Positions 41,291-50,251 are shown, counted from the first letter of the stretch. The stretch: DNA of 64,000 bases from Sphaerisporangium sp040685555 (GCF_040685555.1 NZ_JBFBIK010000004.1:62001-126000); one strand, 5' to 3'. The notes: generated by a model not told the origin, from the letters alone. Numbers and translations are program-made.

Positions 41291-41923
41291 CTAGACCCGT
41301 TCGAGGACGCGGAGGGAACCCTCGGTCCTGATCTCCTTGTAGTCGCCCGAGGAGATCGCGCGCTGGAAGACCCGGAACGGGGCCTGCCCGCCCGTGGCGG
41401 GGTCGGGGTAGATGTCGTGGAAGACCAGCGCGCCGCCCGGCATGAGGTGCGGCGCCCAGCCCTCGTAGTCCTTGGTGACGGGCTCCTCGGAGTGGCCTCC
41501 GTCGATGAAGAGCATCGCGAGGGGGGTTCCCCAGTAGCGGGCTACCATCTCGGAGCGCCCCACGACCGCGATCACGTACTCCTCCAGCCCGGCCGAGGCG
41601 ATGGCCGCGCGGAAGAACGGGAGCGAGTCCATCTTGCCGAACCGCGGGTCCATCAGCGTGGGGTCGTGGTGGGCCCAGCCGGGCTGGATCTCCTCCGAGC
41701 CCCTGTGGTGGTCCACGGTGAACACGACCGACCCGGTCTCGCGTGCGGCGGCGCCGAGGTAGATCGCCGACTTGCCGCAGTAGGTGCCGATCTCGCAGAT
41801 GGGGCCGAGCGAGCCGTACGCGCAGGCGGTGTCGAACAGGGCCACGCCTTCGTTCGGCGGCATGAACCCCTTCGCACGCTCGGCCGCGTGGCGCAGGTCG
41901 GCCGGCAAGGACACGTGAGTCAT
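41291..41923 (-). CDS. Class I SAM methyltransferase (Methyltransf_24 type)
   Basis: A 210-residue enzyme. ICEIGTYCGKSAIYLGAAA is the SAM motif, with VVFTVDHHRGSEEIQPG after it, MLFIDGGHSEEPVTKDYEGW giving a metal-site Asp/His region, and GGALVFHDIYP closing the core. The family includes cephalosporin hydroxylase-like and TylF-like O-methyltransferases. The acceptor is unknown. It is divergent from the KstR-box-linked PPOX operon, with about 150 bases between them, so the same box could act on both. Confidence 0.8.
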   Translation of the reverse strand: MTHVSLPADLRHAAERAKGFMPPNEGVALFDTACAYGSLGPICEIGTYCGKSAIYLGAAARETGSVVFTVDHHRGSEEIQPGWAHHDPTLMDPRFGKMDSLPFFRAAIASAGLEEYVIAVVGRSEMVARYWGTPLAMLFIDGGHSEEPVTKDYEGWAPHLMPGGALVFHDIYPDPATGGQAPFRVFQRAISSGDYKEIRTEGSLRVLERV

Positions 41924-42050
41924 GATTTTTCCCCTGTGTACGGCAATGCTGGTGCACCCTACCTATCAACGCTCACGGCGTGGGAACCGTGCCCCGTTTC
42001 TTGATCGAAGCGAGCCGAACAATATTCCAAACGACCCTTGCCCCACCTGG

Positions 42051-42064
42051 TGGAACGTGTTCTA
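42051..42064. promoter_or_regulatory. KstR-type operator before the PPOX/ferredoxin/ADH operon
   Basis: TGGAACGTGTTCTA fits the consensus perfectly and is the exact reverse complement of the P450 site at 21370-21383. It ends 9 bases before the GTG at 42074. Confidence 0.7.
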
Positions 42065-42073
42065 CTTTGCAGC

Positions 42074-42550
42074 GTGAACCAGCGTGCTCGCATAGTGATG
42101 TCCGATGACGAGGTGACGGCGTTCCTGCGGGAGTCCCGCAAGCTCCAGCTGGGCACGATCAACCCGGACGGTACACCGCACATGGTGACGATGTTCTACG
42201 GCCTCGTCGAGGGCCAGATCGTGGTCTGGACGTACGGCAAGGCCCAGAAGACGCGGAACATCGAGCGCGACCCCCGGGTGACCTGCCTCATCGAGGCCGG
42301 GGACGACTACTTCGACCTCAGAGGCGTCCTGCTGTACGGCACCGCGCGGCTGATCGACGCGCCTGACGCCATCCTCGACATCGGCATGAACATCACCGGG
42401 CGGATGACGGGACTCGGCGACGCCGGCGCCACCGACGAGCTTCGCGGGTACGTCGAGCACACCGGCCGCAAGCGAGTCGCCTACGTTGTCGAGCCGACAC
42501 GCGTGGTTTCCTGGGACCACCGCAAGCTCGCCACCCCCGCTTCGGCCTAG
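42074..42550 (+). CDS. PPOX-class flavin/F420-dependent oxidoreductase
   Basis: A 158-residue split-barrel protein. KLQLGTINPDGTPHMVTMFY, the cofactor edge VVWTYGKAQKTRNIERDPRV and the LRGVLLYGTARLID strand are typical of PNPOx-like, F420-dependent reductases or heme-handling relatives. I start at GTG 42074 because NQRARIVMSDDEVTAF matches the family start; ATG 42098 is the alternative. There is no Shine-Dalgarno, so a leaderless or near-leaderless mRNA is likely. The KstR-type box lies immediately upstream. Confidence 0.8.
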   Translation: MNQRARIVMSDDEVTAFLRESRKLQLGTINPDGTPHMVTMFYGLVEGQIVVWTYGKAQKTRNIERDPRVTCLIEAGDDYFDLRGVLLYGTARLIDAPDAILDIGMNITGRMTGLGDAGATDELRGYVEHTGRKRVAYVVEPTRVVSWDHRKLATPASA

Positions 42551-42587
42551 TCTCGCCTTAAGCCGTACGAACGCGAGAAGGGCTCCG

Positions 42588-42782
42588 ATGAAAATCAAGG
42601 TCGACTACGACGTCTGCGAGGCCAACGCCGTCTGCATGGGCCTGGCACCCGAGGTCTTCGAAGTGGACGACGACGACAACCTGAACGTCCTGCTTCCCGA
42701 GCCCCCGCCGGAGATGCTCGACCGCGTGCGCCACGCGGTCCGATCCTGCCCCAAAGCCGCCCTCTCCCTAGAGGAAGAGTAG
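42588..42782 (+). CDS. 3Fe-4S-type ferredoxin
   Basis: A 64-residue ferredoxin with cluster cysteines in DVCEANAVCMGLAPEVF (C-x5-C) and RSCPKAAL. The central residue of the usual CxxHxxC pattern is Ala, as in one-cluster [3Fe-4S] ferredoxins that serve P450s. GAGAAGGG precedes the ATG. It is co-directional with the PPOX and alcohol dehydrogenase genes, and it is a plausible redox partner for the P450 at 21429, which shares the same operator. Confidence 0.88.
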   Translation: MKIKVDYDVCEANAVCMGLAPEVFEVDDDDNLNVLLPEPPPEMLDRVRHAVRSCPKAALSLEEE

Positions 42783-42806
42783 GCGCCCCCCAAGGAGGTC
42801 CCCTTT

Positions 42807-43892
42807 ATGCGAGCCGCGCTACTGCACGCCGTCGGCGACGACAAGCTCGACATCCGCGACGACTTCACCCTCGCCCCGGTGGGTCCGACGGACGTGCGCG
42901 TGAAGATCAAGGCGACCGGCGTCTGCCACTCGGACCTGTCGGTGCTGTCGGGTGTGCTGCCCATGCCCCTGCCGGTGATCCCCGGGCACGAGGGCGCGGG
43001 CGAGGTCGTGGAGGTGGGCGAGCACGTCACCTCCGTCCAGCCGGGCGACCACGTCATCATCAACTGGACCCCGGCCTGCGGCTCGTGCCCGAACTGCGTC
43101 GTCGGCCAGCCCTTCCTCTGCATGACCTACGTCATGGAGAGCTTCTCCCTGGCGAGGTTCCGCTTCGGCGGCGAGACCCCCGCGTTCGGCATGGCCGGCT
43201 GCGGCACCTGGGCGGAGGAGATCGTGGTCCCGTGGCAGGGCGCGATCAAGGTCGACCCCGAGGTCCCGTACGAGGTCGCGGCCCTGATCGGGTGCGGCAT
43301 CACCACGGGCGTGGGCGCCGCGATCAACACGGCGAAGGTCAGGCCCGGCTCCACCGTCGCCGTGATCGGCTGTGGCGGCGTGGGACTGTCGGTCATCCAG
43401 GGGGCCCGGGTGTCCGGGGCCACGACGATCCTCGCGGTCGACCCGCTGGAGTCCAAGCACACGCTCGCCAAGAAGGTCGGCGCCACGGACGCCTGCACTC
43501 CCGATCAGCTGATGGAGGTCATCGGGTCCCTCACGGGCGGCCAGGGGTTCGACTACGGCTTCGAGGTGGTCGGCAAGTCGGCGTCGATCATGTCGGCCTG
43601 GCAGGCCACCCGCCGGGGCGGCGACGTCATCGTGGTCGGCGCGGGCGCCATGGACGACATCGTGCCCCTGTCGGCCTTCAGCCTGCTGTTCGAGGGCAAG
43701 AACCTCCTCAGCTCGCTGTACGGCGGCAGCGACGTGCGCCGTGACTTCCCGTTCTTCGCCAACCTGTGGAAGGCCGGCAAGCTCGACCTTGAAAGCATGA
43801 TCAGCTCTCGCATCAGGCTCGGCGACCTCAACGACGCCGTCGCGGCCCTCAGGGGCGGCGAGGTCCTCCGCCAGATCGTCGTCTTCGACTGA
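42807..43892 (+). CDS. Zinc-dependent alcohol dehydrogenase (MDR, NDMA-dependent type)
   Basis: A 361-residue medium-chain dehydrogenase. Catalytic zinc ligands are in TGVCHSDLSVLSG and GHEGAG; the structural zinc loop is CGSCPNCVVGQPFLC; NAD binds at VIGCGGVGLSVIQGA with Asp in AVDPLESK. It resembles the mycobacterial alcohol dehydrogenases that follow P450/ferredoxin genes. AAGGAGG precedes the ATG and 24 bases separate it from the ferredoxin. It may oxidise the sterol side-chain alcohol made by the P450 to an aldehyde. A 23-bp hairpin terminator follows. Confidence 0.88.
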   Translation: MRAALLHAVGDDKLDIRDDFTLAPVGPTDVRVKIKATGVCHSDLSVLSGVLPMPLPVIPGHEGAGEVVEVGEHVTSVQPGDHVIINWTPACGSCPNCVVGQPFLCMTYVMESFSLARFRFGGETPAFGMAGCGTWAEEIVVPWQGAIKVDPEVPYEVAALIGCGITTGVGAAINTAKVRPGSTVAVIGCGGVGLSVIQGARVSGATTILAVDPLESKHTLAKKVGATDACTPDQLMEVIGSLTGGQGFDYGFEVVGKSASIMSAWQATRRGGDVIVVGAGAMDDIVPLSAFSLLFEGKNLLSSLYGGSDVRRDFPFFANLWKAGKLDLESMISSRIRLGDLNDAVAALRGGEVLRQIVVFD

Positions 43893-43908
43893 CCAGGAGA
43901 ACGCGGAT

Positions 43909-43963
43909 CCGGCCACGCCCCTGCTATGTAGGCTGCGTGTCTACATAGCAGGGGCGTGGCCGG
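43909..43963. terminator. Very long perfect hairpin between convergent genes
   Basis: The arms 43909-43931 and 43941-43963 are perfect complements over 23 bases, with a nine-base loop at 43932-43940. The left arm starts CCGGCCACGCCCCTGC. It lies between the alcohol dehydrogenase stop (43892) and the isomerase stop (44006), so it should end transcription from both sides. Confidence 0.9.
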
Positions 43964-44005
43964 AACGGGCTGGCCGGTCGCGTGACCGCCGGCGGCGTAG
44001 CGGGG

Positions 44006-45013
44006 TCAGTCGGAGGAGAAGGCCGCGTCGAAGGACGCGGTGGGGGGCGTGATCGCGTTGAGACCCTTGACGAAGGTCAGGGCCTCGGGGGCGCCGGCGA
44101 GGCGGTCCATGCCGGCGTCCTCCCACTCGACCGAGATCGGGCCGTCGTACCCGATGGAGTTGAGTGCGCGGAAGCAGTCCTCCCAGGGCACGTCTCCCCT
44201 GCCGGTGGAGACGAAGTCCCAGCCCCGGCGCAGGTCGGCCCAGGGCAGGTGAGAGGACAGCCGGCCCCGGCGCCCGTCGCCCGAGCGGACCTTGGCGTCC
44301 TTGCAGTCCACATGGTAGACGCGGTCGGCGAAGTCGAGGATGAACCCGACCGGGTCGATCTCCTGCCATACCATGTGCGAGGGGTCCCAGTTCAGGCCGA
44401 AGGCGGGCCGGTGCCCGATGGCCTCGAGCGTCCGCACGGTGGTGTGGTAGTCGTAGGCGATCTCACTCGGGTGCACCTCGTGGGCGAAGCGCACGCCGAC
44501 CTCATCGAACACGTCCAAGATCGGGTTCCACCGGTCGGCGAAGTCCTGGTAGCCCGCGTCGATCATCGACGGCGGGACCGGGGGGAACATCGCCACGGTG
44601 TGCCAGATCGACGACCCGGTGAAACCGACCACCGTGCTCACGCCGAGCTTCGCCGCCGCGCGGGCGGTGTCCTTCATCTCCTCCGCCGCGGCCTGGCGCA
44701 CCTGCTCGGGGTCTCCCGAGCCCCAGATGCGCGCGGGCACGATGCCCTTGTGGCGCTCGTCGATCGGGCTGTCGCAGACGGCCTGCCCGACGAGGTGGTT
44801 GGAGATCGTCCAGACCTTCAGCCCGTGCTTGTCCAGGATCTCCAGCTTGCGGGGGATGTAGGACTCGTCCGACAGCGCCTTGTCGACCTCGAAGTGATCA
44901 CCCCAGCAGGCGATCTCCAGGCCGTCGTATCCCCACTCGCCGGCCAGGCGGCACACCTCCTCGAAGGGAAGGTCGGCCCACTGGCCCGTGAACAAGGTGA
45001 TCGGTCGCGTCAT
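44006..45013 (-). CDS. Sugar phosphate isomerase/epimerase (xylose-isomerase-like TIM barrel)
   Basis: A 335-residue AP_endonuc_2-family protein. WGYDGLEIACWGDHFEVDKA opens the barrel; metal ligands are likely in ARFAHEVHPSEIAYD-like VRFAHEVHPSEIAYD, NWDPSHMVWQ, HVDCKDAKV and ISVEWEDAG. It probably isomerises or dehydrates a keto-sugar intermediate with the Gfo/Idh enzyme upstream. A terminator-like hairpin (45081-45110) and a LacI-type site (45036-45049) separate it from that gene, so it may have its own promoter. Confidence 0.82.
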   Translation of the reverse strand: MTRPITLFTGQWADLPFEEVCRLAGEWGYDGLEIACWGDHFEVDKALSDESYIPRKLEILDKHGLKVWTISNHLVGQAVCDSPIDERHKGIVPARIWGSGDPEQVRQAAAEEMKDTARAAAKLGVSTVVGFTGSSIWHTVAMFPPVPPSMIDAGYQDFADRWNPILDVFDEVGVRFAHEVHPSEIAYDYHTTVRTLEAIGHRPAFGLNWDPSHMVWQEIDPVGFILDFADRVYHVDCKDAKVRSGDGRRGRLSSHLPWADLRRGWDFVSTGRGDVPWEDCFRALNSIGYDGPISVEWEDAGMDRLAGAPEALTFVKGLNAITPPTASFDAAFSSD

Positions 45014-45035
45014 GTCCGCGCTCTCCTTCGGTGCT

Positions 45036-45049
45036 TACAAGCGGTTGCA
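45036..45049. promoter_or_regulatory. LacI-type operator before the isomerase gene
   Basis: The minus strand reads TGCAACCGCTTGTA, a near-palindrome centred on CG. It shares GCAACCGCTTG with the site at 26282. It is placed 23 bases upstream of the isomerase ATG. Confidence 0.45.
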
Positions 45050-45080
45050 GGGGTTCGCTTATCAGGGATCCTGGAGACCC

Positions 45081-45110
45081 GGGCCCGGGAACGCAACACT
45101 TCCCGGGCCC
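45081..45110. terminator. Hairpin downstream of the Gfo/Idh gene
   Basis: GGGCCCGGGAA and TTCCCGGGCCC form an 11-bp perfect stem with an eight-base loop, 14 bases past the Gfo/Idh stop on the minus strand. Confidence 0.7.
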
Positions 45111-45123
45111 CGGTTCCAGCGCT

Positions 45124-46308
45124 CTACGGGATCGGCGTCCAGCGGCTCTCGTTGGCCGCGCTCCGCTCGACGGCCGCGAGCACCTGCTGCACCCGCAGCC
45201 CGTCGGCGAACGACGGGGCCGGGTTGGTGCCCGAGCCGATCGCCTCGATGAAGTCCTTCACCTCGTGGCTGAACGTGTGCTCGTACCCGAGCCCGTGCCC
45301 CGGCGGCCACCAGGCCCCGGCGTACGGGTGTCCCCCCTCGGTGACGAGGATGCGCCGGAAGCCGGCCTCCTCGGCGGGAAGGGTGTGGTCGTGGAACCAC
45401 AACTCGTTCATCGACTCGAAGTCGAAGTACAGGCTGCCGAGTGAGCCGTTGACCTCGATGCGCATGGCGTTCTTGCGCCCGGTGGCGAAGCGGGTGGCCT
45501 CGAACGAGGCGACCGCGCCTCCGGAGAGCCTGCCGATGAACACCGCCGCGTCGTCGACGGTGACGGTGCCTGTCGAGTCCGCGTCCTCGGCCACGCCGGC
45601 CGCGAGCCCAGCGGACTCGTCGGCCAGCGGGCGGTCGTTGATGAAGGTCTCGGTCAGGCCCGACACCCCGGTCAGCATCTGACCGGTGATGAACTGGGCG
45701 GTGTCGACGATGTGGGAACCGATGTCCCCGAGCGCCCCCGACCCCGCCTTGTCCTTCTGGAGCCGCCACACCAGCGGGAACTCCGGATCGACGATCCAGT
45801 CCTGGAGGTACTGCGCGCGGACGTGGCGCAGCTCCCCCAGCCGTCCCTCGGCCACGAACTGCCGCGCGAGCGCGACGGCCGGGACCCGCCGGTAGTTGAA
45901 GGCCACCATGCTGCGCACGCCGCGCTCGGCGGCCCGCTCCGCCGCCGCGACCATGGCCTCGGCCTCGGCGACGGTGTTGGCCAGCGGCTTCTCGCACAGA
46001 ACGTGCTTGCCCGCTTCCAACGCGGCGATCGCGATCTCGGCGTGTGAGTCGCCGGGCGTGCAGATGTCGACGATGTCGACATCGTCCCGCTTGATGAGGT
46101 CCTTCCAGTCGTTCTCGACTGCCGCCCAGCCCAGGTCGGCGGCGGCGGCGGCCGTACGGTCCTTGGACCTTCCGGACAGCACCGCCATGACCGGCGCGAC
46201 CGGCAGGTCGAAGAACGCTCCGACGCTGCGCCACGCCTGGGAGTGCACACGCCCCATGAACGCGTACCCGACCATGCCGACCCCGAGCGCCGGCCTGTTG
46301 TCACTCAC
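45124..46308 (-). CDS. Gfo/Idh/MocA-family oxidoreductase
   Basis: A 394-residue NAD(P)-dependent sugar dehydrogenase. The Rossmann start is GVGMVGYAFMGRVHSQAW, the cofactor/catalytic motif GKHVLCEKPLANT has Lys, and GDIGSHIVDTAQFITGQ gives the catalytic Asp/His. It is probably the first oxidative step on a sugar or inositol imported by the ABC system upstream (46324-50105). ATG 46308; the gap to the binding-protein gene is only 15 bases. Confidence 0.88.
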   Translation of the reverse strand: MSDNRPALGVGMVGYAFMGRVHSQAWRSVGAFFDLPVAPVMAVLSGRSKDRTAAAAADLGWAAVENDWKDLIKRDDVDIVDICTPGDSHAEIAIAALEAGKHVLCEKPLANTVAEAEAMVAAAERAAERGVRSMVAFNYRRVPAVALARQFVAEGRLGELRHVRAQYLQDWIVDPEFPLVWRLQKDKAGSGALGDIGSHIVDTAQFITGQMLTGVSGLTETFINDRPLADESAGLAAGVAEDADSTGTVTVDDAAVFIGRLSGGAVASFEATRFATGRKNAMRIEVNGSLGSLYFDFESMNELWFHDHTLPAEEAGFRRILVTEGGHPYAGAWWPPGHGLGYEHTFSHEVKDFIEAIGSGTNPAPSFADGLRVQQVLAAVERSAANESRWTPIP

Positions 46309-46323
46309 GAAATAACCCCCGAA

Positions 46324-47382
46324 TTAGGATTCGAACCCGAGCGGCAGATACTTCTGCGCGTTCTCCTTGGTAATGGTCTCCGATGCCAGCGTGATGGACT
46401 GGGGCACCTGCTGCTCGACCAGGTCACTGAGGCCCTTGCCCTGGGCGATGAGCCGGGCGAGCTTGATCGCCGAGGACGCCATGGTCGGGCTGTAGGTCAC
46501 CGTGGCCTTGAGCACGCCGCTGTCGGCCTGGATGTCGCGCATGGCGTTGGCCGATCCGGCGCCTCCCACCATGAAGAACTCGTTGCGGTTCGCCTCCTTG
46601 ATGGCGGCGAGCACGCCGATGCCCTGGTCGTCGTCGTGGTTCCAGATGGCGTCGATCTTCTTGTGCGCCTGGAGGAGGTTGCTGGCCACCTGCGTGCCCG
46701 ACTCGACGGTGAACTTGGCGTCCTGCTTGGCGGTCACCGTGAAGCCGAAGGTCTTCAGGGCGTCGGCGAAGCCCTTGCTCCGGTCCTGCGTCAGCGGCAG
46801 CGTCGCGATGCCCTGGATCTCCAGGATCACCGGGTTGGAGACGCCCTTGTCCTTCAGGGTCTTGCCGACGTAGGTGCCCGCGGCCACGCCCATACCGTAG
46901 TTGTCGCCGCCGATCCAGACCCGGTACGACAGCTTGTCGGGGAAGACCCGGTCGAGGTTGATCACCGGGATGCCGGCGTCCATGGCCTTGCGCGCGACCT
47001 GGTTGAGCTGCTCGCCGTCGTTCGGGAGGATCACCAGAGCGCTGACCTTGGCGGCGATCAGCGACTCGACCGCGGAGATCTGCTGGTTGATGTCGTTGGT
47101 CGGCTCGACCGGCTTGAACTCCACGTCGGAGTACTGCTTGGCCTGGTCGGCGGCGTTCTTGGCTATGGCCGCGATCCAGCCGTGGTCGGCCGCCGGGGCG
47201 GAGAAGCCGATGACGACCTTGGTACCCGGCTCGTCGTTACCCGTACCGGCCGTGGTGGCCTGCGGGGCGGCGGAGCTGGGGGCGGCCGCGGGCTCGTTGC
47301 TGGTGCAGGCGCTCACGAGGGCCCCTGCGCCGACGACGGCTCCGCTGACGAGGAAACCTCGCCGGCCGACGCTCTTGTTCAT
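46324..47382 (-). CDS. Sugar-binding lipoprotein of second ABC transporter
   Basis: A 352-residue solute-binding protein. The N-terminus MNKSVGRRGFLVSGAVVG has a Tat-like RRGFL, then a lipobox VSACTSN (Cys about 26). The body, VVIGFSAPAADHGWIAAIAK then ALVILPNDGEQL and NHDDDQGIGVLAAI, is of the ribose/xylose/inositol-binding type. It is followed by Gfo/Idh and preceded, after 156 bases, by the permease. The substrate is probably a pentose, inositol or related sugar; it cannot be set more narrowly. Confidence 0.88.
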   Translation of the reverse strand: MNKSVGRRGFLVSGAVVGAGALVSACTSNEPAAAPSSAAPQATTAGTGNDEPGTKVVIGFSAPAADHGWIAAIAKNAADQAKQYSDVEFKPVEPTNDINQQISAVESLIAAKVSALVILPNDGEQLNQVARKAMDAGIPVINLDRVFPDKLSYRVWIGGDNYGMGVAAGTYVGKTLKDKGVSNPVILEIQGIATLPLTQDRSKGFADALKTFGFTVTAKQDAKFTVESGTQVASNLLQAHKKIDAIWNHDDDQGIGVLAAIKEANRNEFFMVGGAGSANAMRDIQADSGVLKATVTYSPTMASSAIKLARLIAQGKGLSDLVEQQVPQSITLASETITKENAQKYLPLGFES

Positions 47383-47538
47383 GGTGACTTTCTCCTTCTG
47401 GTACGGGGGATTACCTGGGCGTAGGCGCGGTGACCGGGATCTCGGGGCTTTCGGGCGCGGCGAACGAGACCGCGGAACCCCCGCGGCCGTCCTGACGTGC
47501 CCGTCAAGCCCTTCTGACGTGTCCCGTGCCGTCGAGCC

Positions 47539-48600
47539 CTATGTTCGGGATTCGAGGCTTCGCCGCTGCAGGAGGACGGCGATGACGATGATCAGGCCCT
47601 TGGCTATGAGCTGGTCACTGGTGTTGAGGCCGTTGAGGATGAACAGGTTGGTGATGACCGTGAAGATCAGCAGCCCGAGGATCGAGCCGATGATGGTTCC
47701 CCGGCCACCGGTGAGCAAGGTTCCCCCGATGATGACCGCGGCGATCGCGTCAAGCTCGTACAGGTCGCCGTGGGTACTCGAGCCCGTGGTGGTGCGGGCC
47801 ATGATGATCACTGCGGCGATGCCGCAGCACAGGCCGGACAGCGCGTACAGCATCATCGTGTGACGCCGTACGTTGATTCCGGCGAGCCGGGCGGCCTCCG
47901 GGTTGCCGCCGACCGCGTAGGTGCGCCGGCCGAAGGTCGTGCGGTTGAGCACGAGCCATCCGACGGCGACCACGAGCGCGAAGATGTAAACCAGCAGCGG
48001 CAGGCCGAACACGCGTGTGGTCGAGAGGTCGACGATCGCGCTGTTGTCCGCTCCGACGAGCTGGGTCCTGCGGTCGGACATGCGCTGCGCGAGCCCGCGC
48101 GCCGCCACCAGCATGGCGAGCGTGGCGATGAACGGCACCATCCTCCCGTAGGAGATCAGGAAGCCGCTGACCAGCCCCGCGCCCGTGCCGACCACGATCG
48201 CGCAGATCGCCATCACGACCGGCCCGTACGCCTGGGTGGCGAGGGTCGTGGCCCACACCGAGGCGAGCGCCATGACCGCGCCGACCGACAGGTCGATGCC
48301 CCCGCCGATGATGACGAAGGTCATGCCGACCGTGATGACGCCGATCGTCGAGGCCAGCGCGAGGATGCTCACGAGGTTCGACGAGGTGGCGAAGTTCTCT
48401 GGGCTGGTGATCAGGCCCACCACGGCCAGCAGGATCAGCGCCACGACGAGGCCGAGGTGGCGCGCCTGCCCGACCCTGCCCAGCACGCCGGACCGCGCGG
48501 GCTGAGCGGCTCGCGCCTGCTCCTCCACGCGGTGATGCTCGTCGGCGGGCGGCTGGGTGCTCTGCGGGGTGCTGCCACCCGAGGCGCGTGCGTCCGTCAC
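47539..48600 (-). CDS. Sugar ABC transporter permease (RbsC-like)
   Basis: A 353-residue permease with a Gln/Pro-rich cytosolic N-terminus (about 1-48) and about ten helices. The coupling loop YAVGGNPEAARLAGINVRRH is canonical, as is GGGIDLSVGAVMAL. The ATG at 48600 overlaps the ATPase stop by four bases. A 156-base gap to the binding-protein gene includes a CCGCGG...CCGCGG repeat at about 47473-47490. Confidence 0.88.
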   Translation of the reverse strand: MTDARASGGSTPQSTQPPADEHHRVEEQARAAQPARSGVLGRVGQARHLGLVVALILLAVVGLITSPENFATSSNLVSILALASTIGVITVGMTFVIIGGGIDLSVGAVMALASVWATTLATQAYGPVVMAICAIVVGTGAGLVSGFLISYGRMVPFIATLAMLVAARGLAQRMSDRRTQLVGADNSAIVDLSTTRVFGLPLLVYIFALVVAVGWLVLNRTTFGRRTYAVGGNPEAARLAGINVRRHTMMLYALSGLCCGIAAVIIMARTTTGSSTHGDLYELDAIAAVIIGGTLLTGGRGTIIGSILGLLIFTVITNLFILNGLNTSDQLIAKGLIIVIAVLLQRRSLESRT

Positions 48601-50105
48601 AGCGCGCTCCCTTCCATGATCATGTCAATAACCCGTGGTTCGTCGAGTTCTCGTGCGTCCGACTCGTGGATGACCTTGCCTTCGCGGAGCACGAGGACCC
48701 GGTCGGCGAGGCCCAGGACCTCGGGGACCTCACTGGACACCAGCAGCACGCCCACGCCCTCGTCCGCGAGCCGCCGGATCACGGCGTACAGCTCGGCCCG
48801 GGCGCCGACGTCGACGCCCCGGGTGGGCTCGTCGAGGAGCAGGAGCTTGCGGTCCTCGACCAGCCATCGGGCGAACACGGCCTTCTGCTGGTTGCCGCCC
48901 GAGAGTGTGCGCACCGGGCGGCGTGGATCGGGCGGCCGGATGTCGACCGCCTCCGCGAGGCGCGCCGCCTCGGCGCTCTCCTCCTTGCGGTCGACCCAGC
49001 CGAACCGGGAGTACTTGCCGAGGCCGGCGATCGTGATGTTGCGCGCGACGGTCTCGTTCATCAGCAGGGCCTGCGACTTGCGCTCCTCGGGCGCGAGGCC
49101 CATGCCGAGCCGTACGGCCTTGGAGGTGCTGCCCGGAGGCACGGGCTCGCCCGCGAGCACGACCTGGCCGGACGAGGCCCGGCGCGCGCCGTACACGGTC
49201 TCGACGATCTCCGACCGCCCCGAGCCGACCAGTCCGGCCAGCCCGACGATCTCGCCTTCCCTCACCGTCAGCGAGACGTCGGTGAAGCGGCCGGGCAGCG
49301 TGAGGCCCTCAACCTTCAGCACCTCAGGGCGGCTGTCGTGAGACCCGGGCGCTGGACGCGGCGGGAAGACGTACTCCACGTCCCTGCCCGTCATCAGCGA
49401 CACCACCGTGGAGGTCGGCGTCTCGCGGGCGGGAAGCCCGACGGCGGCGGTCCTGCCGTCCTTGAGCACGGTGACGCGGTCGCCGATCTCGCGGATCTCC
49501 TCCAGCCGGTGGGAGATGTATACGACCGCGACCCCCTGTGCCGTCAGGTCCCTGATGACCCGGAACAGGTTGGCCACCTCGTCGTGCGCGAGGGCGGCGG
49601 ACGGCTCGTCCATGACGATCAGCCGCGTCTTGTGGGACAGCGCCCGCGCCATGCTGACGATCTGCTTCCCGGCCGCGGAGAGCCGCCCGACCTCCATCGT
49701 GGAGCGCATCTCGCCGTGGCCGAGGCTGCCGAGGAGTGTCGAGGCGGCCTTGTTCATCTCACCGCGCCGGGTGAAGCCGAACGCGGCCTGCTCGTGGCCG
49801 AGGAAGATGTTCTCCGCGACCGAGAGGCCGTCCACCAGGTCGAGCTCCTGGTAGATGGTCGAGATGCCCGACTTGATGGCGGCGATGGGCCCGGCGAAAC
49901 GGACTTCCTCGCCGCCGAAGGTCACGGTGCCCTCGTCCGGCTGATGGGCACCGGCGAGGATCTTGATGAGGGTGGACTTGCCCGCGCCGTTCTGCCCGAG
50001 CAGGCAGTGGACCTCGCCGGCGCGGACATCGAGGTCCACACCGTCGAGGGCGCGGACGCCGGGAAACTGCTTGACGATCCCGCGCATGACCAGCAGGTCG
50101 CTCAC
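48597..50105 (-). CDS. Sugar ABC transporter ATPase (RbsA-like)
   Basis: A 502-residue double ATPase with both domains apparently intact: Walker A GQNGAGKST, signature RLSAAGKQIVSMARAL and LIVMDEPSAAL in domain 1; GLVGSGRSE, LSGGNQQKAVFARWL and LLLLDEPTRGVDV in domain 2. I chose the GTG at 50105 because GGAGG lies four bases before it and SDLLVMRGIVKQFPGV matches family starts; the frame is open to 50222, with an ATG at 50156 lacking a ribosome site. It is coupled to the permease. Confidence 0.88.
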   Translation of the reverse strand: MSDLLVMRGIVKQFPGVRALDGVDLDVRAGEVHCLLGQNGAGKSTLIKILAGAHQPDEGTVTFGGEEVRFAGPIAAIKSGISTIYQELDLVDGLSVAENIFLGHEQAAFGFTRRGEMNKAASTLLGSLGHGEMRSTMEVGRLSAAGKQIVSMARALSHKTRLIVMDEPSAALAHDEVANLFRVIRDLTAQGVAVVYISHRLEEIREIGDRVTVLKDGRTAAVGLPARETPTSTVVSLMTGRDVEYVFPPRPAPGSHDSRPEVLKVEGLTLPGRFTDVSLTVREGEIVGLAGLVGSGRSEIVETVYGARRASSGQVVLAGEPVPPGSTSKAVRLGMGLAPEERKSQALLMNETVARNITIAGLGKYSRFGWVDRKEESAEAARLAEAVDIRPPDPRRPVRTLSGGNQQKAVFARWLVEDRKLLLLDEPTRGVDVGARAELYAVIRRLADEGVGVLLVSSEVPEVLGLADRVLVLREGKVIHESDARELDEPRVIDMIMEGSAL

Positions 50106-50251
50106 AGGGCCTCCGGGAGGTGGATCGAGAGGGGTGTTCTGGGGGGCTGGAGCCATCACGAGTGTTTCATAGATCGGAGGTATGAGGCAGATAGGCGACG
50201 GAACGATGCAAACACGTTTCAAAAGGGGGCGAAAGATCGGATCTTTGAGGT

